Shown: one piece after another, positions 12,640 to 22,789 of the stretch | Numbering within the stretch: the first letter of the stretch is position 1 | Layout: each line of letters starts with the position of its first letter | NCBI GenBank assembly: GCA_037974665.1 | Contig: CM075764.1 | Coordinates: forward strand, 113,832,325-113,896,324 | From: Ehretia macrophylla | Lineage: Eukaryota > Streptophyta > Magnoliopsida > Boraginales > Ehretiaceae | DNA: 64,000 nucleotides | Direction of reading: 5' to 3' | Program-made: the position numbers and the translations under genes | Notes under the pieces: generated by a model | What the model was told of the DNA's origin: nothing | The model's input: the letters and a program-made list of their open reading frames with translations, nothing else | Databases searched by the model: none

Positions 12640-12651
12640 TGGTATCAGAGC
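12640..12651 (+). other. Primer-binding site of element B
   Basis: TGGTATCAGAGC lies 11 nt downstream of the LTR end. It matches the 3' end of plant initiator tRNA-Met, the usual primer of chromoviruses, and fixes the orientation as plus. Confidence 0.9.
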
Positions 12652-13049
12652 TTAGTTTACTAACTAGGCGTTAGTCGGGTTCAACTCTCGGACCATGGGT
12701 AGAAGCCCTAAGGTAATTATGATGTCTTATTTATAGGTGTTAATGTGTGCTAATGTGCTTTAATTGCTTTGAGCATTGAATATTATGTACTTTTGTGAAC
12801 CAATGTGAACAATATTTTTAGGTGCTCAACATGCCTATGCGATTCAAGTGCACCATATGCTTAAGTGTTTATTATGTTACAGTTGGTTCTTGAATGCTAG
12901 GTTGTATACTAGTTGTTAATGTTTTATTATACAATCCTATGTATTAAGATATGGTTTATGTGGTATGATTGTATAAGTACACATTTGCTTCTCGTGTAGC
13001 ATAATTGTATATATAAACACATGTCATATTTGGGGCTACCTCTTTTAGA

Positions 13050-13339
13050 ATGGTTGGAAGAGTTCTTGGAAGTAGAGGGAGACTTCGAAGGAATGAGTTC
13101 GTGACCTTCAAACAAGGGGATTTGACGATTGCACAGTACGAAACCCGATTGAATCAACTATCCCAGTATGCTCCTGAAATGGTACAGACTACTGAGAAAA
13201 AGATCCATAGATTTATTCAAGGGCTGAGATCCGAGATTCAAAATAGCTTGGCTCCTTTTCAGTTTCTCACCTATGGTGAAGTTCTTTTAGAGGCAATAAA
13301 AGCTGAGAGAGAAAAGAGTCAGGAAGTGGCTAGGTTAAG
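13050..13339 (+). pseudogene. gag remnant of element B (fossil)
   Basis: Encodes a stretch resembling the second half of a chromovirus Gag capsid domain (FVTFKQGDLTIAQYETRL, then KKIHRFIQGLRSEI). It corresponds to the part of A's and G's Gag around MTVAQYEARFDRLSRYAQ. The N-terminal part expected between the primer site and this point is not recognisable, and the downstream part is lost at the junction with A. The stretch 12652-13049 is non-coding leader, with no gene seen. Fossil, heavily truncated. Confidence 0.7.
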
Positions 13340-16300
13340 CTATAGAGGTTAGACTAGGGTGTGATCTAATCATTCACGTTCTTTTACGACTATAACCAGT
13401 TGACGAAGGTTAAGCTTATCCGTTAAGCTAGAACTCCAATTATTTTCCAAAAAACCGACAGCATGACGACTGTAATTAGGCTCTTTAGTTTAACCTAATT
13501 TTTAAACGCCTCAAAACTTTCAATCTCAGATTCGATTCCAAATAAGATTACTATCTATCCCCAATCGATATGCCTACTAGTTATCTCGAAAGTCCCGTTT
13601 GATTAACAAACCTAGCATGATAACTATGTCCCGTTTATTCATTAATTCCTGTTACACAAGTACCTGTTGATCTTTCTCTTACTATTAAGCACCTAGGTGA
13701 AATTAAATAGAGTTACAACATTTGATTCTTTACCTAGTAATTGAGTTGCCTACGATAGTTACTAAATCAAAATGGTGAAAGCAACCCACAAGATAGAGTG
13801 ATCATCTAGTCATAATCAGTACAAACTAAAATTGGACCCCAAATTACAATGGGGGTCATTTACAATCAACAACAAACAACATAAGAAATAGTCTTCAAAA
13901 CAAACACATCGTTCACAAAATAGCCACAGTTAAGAAGGCATGTAAGATAGACAATCATTCCAAGGAGTCATCAGCAGGCACGTTATCCTCGGGTACCTGT
14001 TCCTGATCTTCTTCACCTATGATGATAAAAGAGGGTGAGTCCTTATGAACTCAGCGAGGGGGAATGAGAAATACGTGTTGAAACTCTTTCCGGTTAATTT
14101 CATGAAAATCCCTTTTTGAAAACATGTCACGTATTACAAATAATAAAGTACGCAAGGTATAAGAATCAAATTAAACAACAGATACAATTACCAATCATTT
14201 CAAGGATACGTTGAGCTTTTGCTCTCAAGTTCAATCGGTTAGCATTTGCTCTCGATATCATTTTCGATAATAATTGTTGTGACCGGCTTCAATCATCCAC
14301 TTATCGCTCCCAATTGGGTGTACTCCGGATGTACCCTGAAATCCTACGACCCAACTCTCCGAGGGTGGAATGCCAAGCGAGAGAGGGAATTGGACCATGG
14401 TAGTCACGGGTGCACCGGCAAGCCCTACCCCGCCCGGCGTTCGTGAAACACTACTATGTCACAATGAAAGGTTGCAACCTTGTATACAATGAACATTTAT
14501 ACCATTTAAAAATTCACATTAGGAGGACAACAAAGTAGGTTGCCTCCGAGCAATTTCAAGATCACATATTGCCAAGTAAACGAATGAGGCATGCTTAACA
14601 TGAATTTTCACTTTGTAAAACACGTAGAGCCATATGAACATTAAACGGGCAGCCAAGTAACACATATAAATCAAGTCATATAACTCATTTCGGGGTTCAC
14701 GTATCAAGTATTAACATTATACAAGCATGCAATGACATTTATACGAGACCGGATGCAAGAATAGCTCATTTAGCAACATGCAATCATCGGAAATCATATT
14801 TAGAGCTATAAGGACAACTACGGGCAGCCTATTAACCACACAATTTGACACATTTAACCAATAGGTCATCTCTTAACAAAAGTCATAAGCGTTAGGATCT
14901 CAATTCTGTGCTTAAACGTGCGATTAAGCATACCATTCATCAATTAATGATCCCAAACCATACATCTATCAAATTAAGCAACCTCAACCAACCACAACAG
15001 TCCACACAACATCCAAGTGCCACAATTCCAAGCATTCAATACCTCAAGCAAGGTCTCAACATGATTCTAAGCACATCACTAAACAAAAACCTCACTGCAA
15101 TAGTCTATTTTCCCACATTTGATTAGACATGCAAACAATCTGCAATTCTAGTGAACCAAGTGTCAAATTGAATCTTAATGAGTGATTTAAATCTAGGAAC
15201 AAACCTCACTACATTTGGAGTTCAGATTTAGGAGTTATGGCCGAAACCGTGAGACTACGCAAAACTGTTCAGTTTTAGACACATTACGATTTTTTCCAAT
15301 TTTGAGGGTCTTAGAGTCAGAATTGGCTTTGGTCTATTTCTGAAAAAAAAAATGTCCAGAACTGCAAAATATATCAACCTACAAATTTTCATTCATTTTG
15401 AACATCATTTGCTAAGCTAAAACTGTTTTGTTCTACAAGGACAGAAGGCTGCCAGATCCTACTTCATATTTCCAATTTTTCCAGATTTAGACACCTTTCG
15501 ATGTTTGCCATTTTGGAGGCCTTAGAGTCAAAATTGGCCTTGGCCTATTTCTACAAAACATGTTCAGAACTGACAAAACTAGTGGTCTACCAATTTTAAT
15601 GCATTTTTATCAAGGTTTACTAAGCCAAATGCTCTTCTAACTACAAGAGCAGAAACTGCCAACAAAACGTTTTTACCTATCTTCAAGTTCTAGCAAAAGA
15701 TCGAGCCATGTATGGTCATATAAACTCATATACACACATATACAACAACTACAAAGGTAAATATAGTCATATGAAGGCATGCATGAGATTTTTGAAAGCT
15801 TTTACAAGATTTTAACCCTTACCTTAGCAAGTTAATAGATAAAGATGCATAATGTTCTTGAAGATGCACAAATGGAGCTTCTTCCTTGCTTTGGTCGAGA
15901 GATGGCTTGTTTTCCTTTAATTCCTAACTGAGTTAGCATGTGAGGATGGCGTGCATGTGGGTGAAACCAAAAGAAATGGAAGAAACTAGCAAAACATACA
16001 TAAGACCGAGAATGATGAGTTTTGTGTGTTTGCATGCATTTTTCTTGCTTCTTGCTTGCTTGGGCTGCTATGGTCGAGTTTCTTAGAGTCCTTGAGTGCC
16101 TAGGAGAACCTTAGAATGTGAGCTTGAGCTATGGAGATGCATGAAGCAGCCAAGGCCGAGAGATAGAGAGAATGAGAGAATTTTTTGAGAGAGTTTTGAT
16201 GTTTGTGTGAGCATGTGTCGGCCTTGAGCTTCTAAATTTCTTATTTTTTGTCATCTATTGAGCATTGTTTGAATTGTTTGGCATGCTTTGGTGATGTGGC

Positions 16301-16869
16301 CAAGAATGGTAGCTTGGTAGGTGTGTATAAAAATAGTTTATGCATAGTGTCTTGAGCTTGTGTCATAGTTTGTCTAGGATGGTTTGAAATTGTGCATTGT
16401 TTGATCAAGTGCATTGATATGGTCGGCCAAGGGAGCTCAATATTCTGAATTTTTTTGTTTGTTCAAATCTTATGTTATTGTAGGTTAGATTGTGGTATTT
16501 TAGGTGCATGGGTTTTTTAAAAGGAATAAAGAATAAAGAATAAGAATGTTTAGTATTTAGTGAAATTTTGTCTTCTAGTGCATTGACTTAGGATTAGAAC
16601 AATAGTTAGTGGAGTTTGTAGGATTATTCTATAGTCTAGTGTTTTGTGTTGGATGCTTTCTCGATTAGCGTGTGGGCACGCTTTCCTAGGTCTAGGGCAG
16701 ACTTACGCACGTAATCCAAGTAAATGCACGCAACTCTAAATGAATGCTCGTAAATTAATGCATGGCATGTAAATCAAGACACAACTCTTAAACCTAGGTT
16801 AAGGCACACAGTTCAAAGTTAGGGCACAAGAAACGAGGTATCGCACGCAAATTGAGGTCAGTCCTCACA
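13340..16869 (-). repeat. 3' LTR of element A (left copy)
   Basis: Aligns end to end with A's right LTR from its position 20 onward and ends at CCTCACA, followed by the polypurine tract. Contains the inverted versions of hairpin 2 (14036-14053) and hairpin 1 (near 14520-14550). The degenerate ~20-bp repeat lies near 16675-16866. No gene is present. Confidence 0.9.
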
Positions 16870-16884
16870 TCCTCCCCTCCTTAA
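16870..16884 (-). other. Polypurine tract of element A
   Basis: On the minus strand this reads TTAAGGAGGGGAGGA immediately before the LTR start TGTGAGG. It sits in a chromovirus-like 3' context (AAATTCTTTTAAGG) that is shared with G and, in part, with C. Confidence 0.8.
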
Positions 16885-16911
16885 AAGAATTTCATCCCGA
16901 AATTCAATTTT

Positions 16912-18305
16912 ACCTTTGAAATAATGCCGGATACTGTTGCTCCATCTGGTCTCGCCTTTCCCACGTTGCTTCTTCAACTCTATGGTGATCCTACAACACT
17001 TTCACTATCGGTATAGACTTGTTGCGCAACTCCCGATCTTACTGGTCTAGGATCCGAATAGGCCTTTCTTCATAGGACAAGTTCTCCCGAAGCTGCAACG
17101 GCTCTGGCTCCAACATGTGCGATGGATCAGGGTGATACTTCTGTAGCATTGAGACATGGAAGACATCATGAATATTGGAGAGGTTTTGGGGTAGTTCCAA
17201 GCGATATGCCAATTTGCCAACCTTTTCAACTATCTCAAATGGTCCTACAAACCTCGGGCTCAATTTCCCACCTTTACCATGTTTAATCAATCCCCTCTGA
17301 GGTGATAACTTCAAGAACACCTTGTCGCCAACCTCAAATTCCAAATTCCGTCTCCGTCGGTCTGCATAGCTTTTCTGCCTGCTTTGGGTGGTAAGCATCC
17401 GTTTTCGGATGAGATGGACATTTTCAACGGTCTTCATAAGTTCTGGTAGAAGGGTCGGGTCAAAAGTCTTCGTCTCACCTACTTCATCCTAGTATATTAG
17501 GGATCGACACTTACGTCCATACAATGCCTCAAATGAGGCCATCCCGATAGTGGCCTGAAAGCTGTTATTATAAGCGAACTCCGCTAGAGGCAAATACTTC
17601 TCCCAACCTTTTCCGAAGTCTAAAACACACGCCCTCAGCATATCCTCCAGAATCTGAATAATTCTCTCAGATTGTCCATTAGTCTGAGGGTGGTAAGCTG
17701 CACTAAAACTCAACTTCGTCCCCAAAGCTTCTTGTAATCTCTTCCCAAAATCGGGAAGTAAAACGAGGATCCCTATCCGATACAATACTCACAGGCATCC
17801 CATGTAACCTTACAATATCCGCCACATACATATTTTCCAGTTTCTCAGGACTATCCTCCTTGTTCATCGGTAAGAAGTGTGTTGACTTAGTCAATCTATC
17901 CACTATGACCCAAATGGCATCATGTCCCTTTTGTGACCTGGGCAGGTCCATAACAAAGTCCATAGTTATATGTTCTCATTTCCATCGGGAAATTTTCAAC
18001 GGCTGATGTAAACCTGCCGGTCGTTGATGTTCTGCTTTGACTCTGACAAGTCAAACACCATGCCACAAACTCTGCAATCTCTCTCTTCATGTTATTCCAC
18101 CAATAGTGTTGCTTCAAGTCTCGGTACATATTTGTTCCACCGGGGCGAATGGTGTATCTTGAGTTATAGGCTTCTCCTCAAGAATCTTCTTTTTCAACTT
18201 TGGGTCATTAGGGACACAAATTCGACTCCTGAACCTCCAAATACCATCATCATGAAACTTGAAATCTGCGTTGCTTTCCTTAATCTTTTGGAACTGTTGA
18301 TCCTT
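16912..18305 (-). pseudogene. Integrase and chromodomain region of element A (fossil)
   Basis: Minus-strand remains of pol. The order is the integrase zinc-binding and core domains (signatures WVIVDRLTKSTHFLP and SAAYHPQTNGQSERIIQ), the C-terminal domain (PRFVGPFEIVEKVGKLAYRL, HDVFHVSMLQKYHPDPSH), then a chromodomain beginning near PIRILDQ. The chromodomain assigns the element to the chromoviruses, and the overall pattern fits Tekay/Del. Broken in several places. Confidence 0.85.
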
Positions 18306-18535
18306 CTATTGAGCCTCTCGTAACTCAGACAACAAGGTCGATTGAACTTGTGTAGTGGCGAATAGTAATCCTTTTTGAGTCAATTGCGGCTTCCACAAAA
18401 ATGCTTCCTCTAACAACTCCTGCACCTTAACCTCCAGTTTTGACATGCTCGCCTTCTGACTTAAGGCATCTGCAACTACATTTGCTTTATCGAGCACATA
18501 ATTGATTGTGCAGTTATAATCATCCAAAAGTTCCA
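18306..18535 (-). pseudogene. End of RNase H and linker, element A (fossil)
   Basis: Carries [20 protein letters not shown], the end of the Ty3/gypsy RNase H domain, then the linker to integrase. The other part of the domain lies beyond insertion C, from 25291 onward. The last five bases (18531-18535, TTCCA) are the left copy of C's target duplication. Confidence 0.8.
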
Positions 18536-19898
18536 TGTGATACCACAAACGTGGCATCTCTTTAATAGCATTTAAAGTTCATTTAAATTGCATTTTATTG
18601 ACCTTTCACCTTCTTTGACCAAACTAGTTGACTTTTCATCTACATTGACCAACTAGGACAATGTGAAAATTTTTGAAATGTTTAATAAAGGGCAAACTTG
18701 GGATTAGAAATAAAAAAATGCAATGTTAAGTTAGTCAAATTTTGGGTCAACTTTGGAATTAAATCTGAACCAATTGGGGAAGATTTAGGTAGCAAATTAT
18801 ATATGGTTGGAAAGCTCTATGAGTCTAGTTTCTGAGGCTTCAAACCGTTCGTGAATTGGAGTTTTCTAGAAGAAGTTATGGCCGTTTTCATAAGGTCGCG
18901 CATAGCTGTTTTGGTTTAGCGGGTTGACCGAAACTTTGACCTTTGACTTGTCAATTTTTTTTTTCCTAAATAAGCAGAATTGCACACGAAAAAAACAGAG
19001 AAGAAAGACTTGAAAACATGAGGAAAAGAAGGAGAAAAAAAAAAAAAGAAAACTTCAACTACAAATCACCAAATCTTTGCGTGAGCTTGCACGGGGTGGT
19101 TTCCAAGGCACTCTACGAGGTTTTCCTAGCGTCTAGGAGCGTCTAAGGTGAGGGAAGCATGTTATTTGCGCATTTATACGTTGTGTTTGTTAACTTTGTC
19201 AATTTTTAGATTTATCCGTAGATCATTATTTAAAGCGATTTGATGCTTCTAGAATGTTCCTTAGCATTTGTAGAACATGTATTTATAGCTTTGTAACATT
19301 TTATGCGGTTAAATGTTGTGATTGCAAATTGAATTGTGAAATGAATAGTGTTTTGTGAATAGTAAAACCTTGAAACGTTGAAGTTGCGCTGTTATGCTTT
19401 TCGTTGATGTAGAAACGTGCTAGGTATGCTAGAATACTAAAATGAGTGGTTTGTTTGGGTTGCGTAGAGGAAAAAACGAGAATTAAGCCTTTGGGAAAGT
19501 CGGGGTCGTTTAGGTCGACTTTGGCGTTTGCTCGTTTTGCATGTTGGCATTGCTTCGGGAAGCCATGGAAGCACTTTTGGTGCGATTATGGCGTTGGTTG
19601 GGTGTTTGGTTGTTATAGTTGTAGTTCAAACGAGAAAGGGGGAAATCGGGGCTTTTCGCGAGTTCTAGGGTAAAGTAAGGTTTCGGGGTCTTTAGACGTG
19701 CCTTATGGTGACCTAGGAGGGTTGGCGAAGTCGGTTTCCAGAACCCCTGGCTCGTTTGGAAATGGTAGCGTTTTGATAGTTGGGCCGATTTGTGTTTTTG
19801 TGTGTTTTCTTGCCTTTATGCCTATAGAATGCTTAGAATTATTTGAAATACTTGTTTGAGTTGTTTTGGATTGAATTGCTTATCAATTGCTGCTATTG

Positions 19899-19933
19899 CG
19901 TGCGAGAGTAGCCTACTTTGTTATTCTCCCACG
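19899..19933 (+). other. Hairpin 1 in the left LTR of C
   Basis: CGTG-c-GAGAGTA pairs with TATTCTC-c-CACG (one G-T wobble, one C-C mismatch) around a loop containing CCTACTTTG. The right LTR repeats it at 24152-24186. The loop matches that of B, A and G while the stem bases differ but still pair. Confidence 0.6.
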
Positions 19934-20391
19934 TGTGGCTTTATCGCTTGTTTATCACCTTGTATCGAGTCTTGCATTGCATAGTGTCTCGAACGTGAGT
20001 GATGGGCCTCTCTGGGTAGCCTTGGGTTGCCAGTGTTGGTTGCTCTAGCTCCGCTGCTATTCCCTTTCTCGCTTGGGTTGCCTCCCAAGGAGATTTGGGT
20101 CGTAGGTTGATGGATACTTCCGGGGTATTCCAAACTGGTGTTATAAGGTGGTTTGGGCCGGCGCGTCATCGTTAAAGTCATCGGAATCGTGATCGGTACA
20201 TTACTCGCTCGAGTGAACCATAGCCTTCAAAGTGTGGTATAGCTTTGATTGGTTGTGTTAATGCTTTCTTTAGTTGTTTAATTGTATTGTTGTTTATATT
20301 GTATGCCTTTTATTGATTGTATTGCTTAACTGTACCTTTTTGCATTGCACGATCTTCTTTCTCTCCACTTCGATATCTGTCTCGCCCTCAC

Positions 20392-20416
20392 TGAGTATAC
20401 GAGTTGTGTATACTCA
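20392..20416 (+). other. Hairpin 2 in the left LTR of C
   Basis: TGAGTATAC (20392-20400) and GTATACTCA (20408-20416) form a perfect 9-bp stem with a 7-nt loop. The C of CAGG comes 19 nt after the stem. The right LTR has the same hairpin at 24645-24669. Confidence 0.65.
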
Positions 20417-21039
20417 CTCCTCACCACCACATTTCAGGAAATGCCATGTTAGCTGGAAAGTTCGTGATTTCGTGAAAGTCCGTGCTTGAAGAGTTGTCTT
20501 GCGTGCCTATGTGACTTGAGTTGTCAAAGTTGTAAAGTTATATGCTTTCATATGTTGTATGTATTTAATGCCAAAAGTATGTAATTTAAGTTTCATTAGA
20601 TTGTTGAAGTAGTTTGATAAGTTAGATTATGTATCTAGTTATTATAACTTAACTTCAAATGCATGTTTGTAATGTCCAAAAGAAAAGAACTAGAATGGCA
20701 TGATAGTCTATTTTATGTAGTAGTTTAGTATGGTTTAATTTTCAAGTTTGAATGTACTTGTCAAAATGAAAAGAGATAGGTTAGCTTTTAAATTTGAAAT
20801 GTATGTATACTTGATGAGTTTAAATTGTTGAGAACCGAGGCTCAAATGGCCTTGAGGAAGTTTTGTATGGTTGGACACGGTGTTGGTCCATTTAAATGCT
20901 ATTACAGGTTTTACATTTTGCCTATAAACAAGGGAGACTCCGTCTGTTTTCCCTAAAAATTTTGCCCGGGTTTGGTTTGGGTTGTGATTAGATCGATTGA
21001 TAGAACTCCCCGTCTCGAGACGGATCGGGGTGTCACAGG

Positions 21040-21051
21040 CGGTATCAGAGC
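21040..21051 (+). other. Primer-binding site of element C
   Basis: CGGTATCAGAGC begins 2 nt after the LTR end and matches the initiator tRNA-Met site TGGTATCAGAGC except at the first base. Confidence 0.8.
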
Positions 21052-22773
21052 TTGTCTAGCTCATAAACCGGGACAGGGTCCTCGGTCTGGTGGGTAGTGA
21101 CCCTTGAATGTGTGCTTGTTAAGTGTGTCTTGAAAGTGTATGCTTGTATGTGAGATTGTGTGTCTTGACTTGAATGTAAGCACTTATGTGATATAGTTAT
21201 GTGTTATGTGTTAAATGTTTCTCAAGAAAGGTGAAATGTCTAGTTTTCTATCGAATTGACTTATTGAATTGACCTCGTGAATCGAATCGACCTCGTGAAT
21301 TGTCATTTGCTTGAAGTATTGCTTGTAATGTGTGTTTTAAAATGTCTTGAATTGATTATGTTATGCTTGACTTGATTGCCGTGCTTGAGTGACTTTGTTG
21401 AATAAACTATTTTGTAAACTTGCTTGCATAATAGTTTAAGGCATATGTTTAACTGTGATATATTGGCATTCATACATGTCCTATGGAAATGGTAAGTAAG
21501 TCCTCTTCCTCCCCTGAAGAAAGTGGTTCACCTCTGGCTTTTCAAGGTGTATGGATTGGCAGGAAATGAATGGCATTTGGCTACCCTTTATTTGGAAATT
21601 GGTGTTTGCTTTTGGAGCTCGGCTATTGGCGAATCTCTATGGCCTTCTCTGTGCTTAGCAGTTGTGAAAGAATAGTTTTCTCTTGGGGTTTTATTTGGTT
21701 ATTCTTTGGAGCATTCTTGGGTTTCTTACTGGGTATTCTTTGGAGACTTCTATTGGCACTACTTGGTAGACTTGGTTAATGGGATTTCAATCGGCCTTAC
21801 TGCATAGTATTATCTATGGTATGTGTGTCTTGGACTTTATTGGTGTGATACTGGCATTCCTGATTAGAAATTCTTCAATGGTATTTTATGGAATTCTCAG
21901 TGGCCAATTATTTAGTATTTATTTATTAGGCAAACCTGGCTACTTTCTTATTGGAGCATTGTTACGGATATCCTCTTCAGTGTTCCTCAGTAGGGTTGGT
22001 ATTTGGAGTTCCTACCAGACTTATTGTATAATACTACTTATGGTATTCTTTGAAATTCTTATTAGGCGTTCTATTGGTATTTTCTTTGTTGGCAAGGTTG
22101 TATGAAGTTCTTACTTGGCAAACAGTGAAGAGGCCTCAAAGTTTGGTTTCGGTATATTGTTCACCAGTTCGGTGTTTATCCTTGGAGTTTTCATCCATCT
22201 GGGAAAACTATATTTGTTATTCAACTTGATTGTCTTATTGGGCACATTATTTTCTCTCTGCTATTTCCTTTGATATTCCTCTTAGCATTTGATAGCAAAA
22301 CTCGGAATTTTATTGGGTGGCCCATGGGGTTATTATTTGGATGGCTTGTTTAGAACTTGGAAAGATATTTGATTGGGTTCTTAGTATTTTCTTCAGCACT
22401 CTTAACTAGGTATTCTTCTATGAAATTCATGACGAGTGGGGTACTTATTTGGTCCTCTGGATAGAACCTTTGTTTGAGCCTTTATTTGGCTTTTTGTTTG
22501 GGAATTCTCGGGCAGTAATAGTTGAACTTCTACTCGAGATTCGTATATGGGGTATTCATTCGGTATTCTTCTTATCATTAATATGTGATGTGATTTTATC
22601 TACAGTATCTTTGCTTAGGTCTTTATTGGTATTATCTCGGCGCTTTTGGTTGGAATTTTATTCTTCTTCGGTATTCGTGTCAATGGGATTCTTCAACCGA
22701 TGAAGATTAGTCAGAATTGGATTTCAGATGATGCTGAGTTCTATTGGAAGAAGAATTGCGAGGACGCAATTGT

Positions 22774-22789
22774 TTTAAGGGGGGAAGGA
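22774..22789 (+). other. Polypurine tract of element C
   Basis: TTAAGGGGGGAAGGA-like purine run ending exactly at the start of the second LTR (TGTGATACCCC). The upstream GAGGACGCAATTG resembles the usual chromovirus context. Confidence 0.85.

Larger units (their letters stand above)
8964..13339 (+). mobile_element. Element B: 5' part of a Ty3/gypsy chromovirus, truncated
   Basis: Plus-strand element consisting of one complete LTR, a primer-binding site and a short internal stub with a gag remnant. It starts directly in satellite after GAGGCTAGG. Its right side is cut where the left LTR of A begins at 13340, so pol and the second LTR are absent and no target duplication can be assigned. LTR sequence and primer site place it with the A/E/G family. 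It is a broken fossil, with most of the element missing. Confidence 0.85.
19148..20437 (+). other. Candidate intron-like segment, left LTR of C
   Basis: Donor-like CTAAG|GTGAGGG at 19147/19148 and acceptor-like ACATTTCAG|G ending at 20437, 1290 nt. The right LTR has the same pair at the same spacing (23401-24690). If the TATA-like box near the LTR end is the true promoter, this segment lies in U3. Function is unproven. Confidence 0.35.
18536..21037 (+). repeat. 5' LTR of element C (2502 bp)
   Basis: Begins TGTGATACC and ends GGATCGGGGTGTCACA. Contains TTGGAAAGCTCT at 18807-18818 and GAAGTTATGGCC at 18872-18883. Further on come an A/G-rich leader-like stretch (18980-19060), a donor-like site at 19148, hairpin 1 (19899-19933), CTCGCTTGG (20068), hairpin 2 (20392-20416), CAGG (20435) and a TATA-like TATAAACA (20933-20940). 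Confidence 0.95.
21038..22789 (+). other. Internal region of element C, no recognised coding domains
   Basis: The region opens with the primer site. A small reading frame lies at 21483-21569. From about 21570 on, the sequence is T/G-rich and dominated by recurring words such as GGTATTCTT, CTATTGG and CATTTGG. The open frames there (21570-21779 and 21779-22105) translate to hydrophobic strings. I read these as a consequence of composition rather than as membrane proteins. No Gag, protease, reverse transcriptase or integrase motif is visible. Confidence 0.7.

Noticed and set aside
12640-12651. tRNA gene at the initiator tRNA-Met-like matches
   Set aside because: Only the 12-nt primer complement is present at each site. 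No cloverleaf surrounds it.
20274-20489. Identical 71-codon frames at 20274 and 24527
   Set aside because: They are the two LTR copies of C. The frame spans hairpin 2 and a candidate acceptor, so it is not a gene family.
21570-22105. Two hydrophobic open frames in C that look like membrane proteins
   Set aside because: The sequence is T/G-rich with repeated words, which by itself gives Leu/Phe/Ile/Gly strings. There is no known domain and no independent support.
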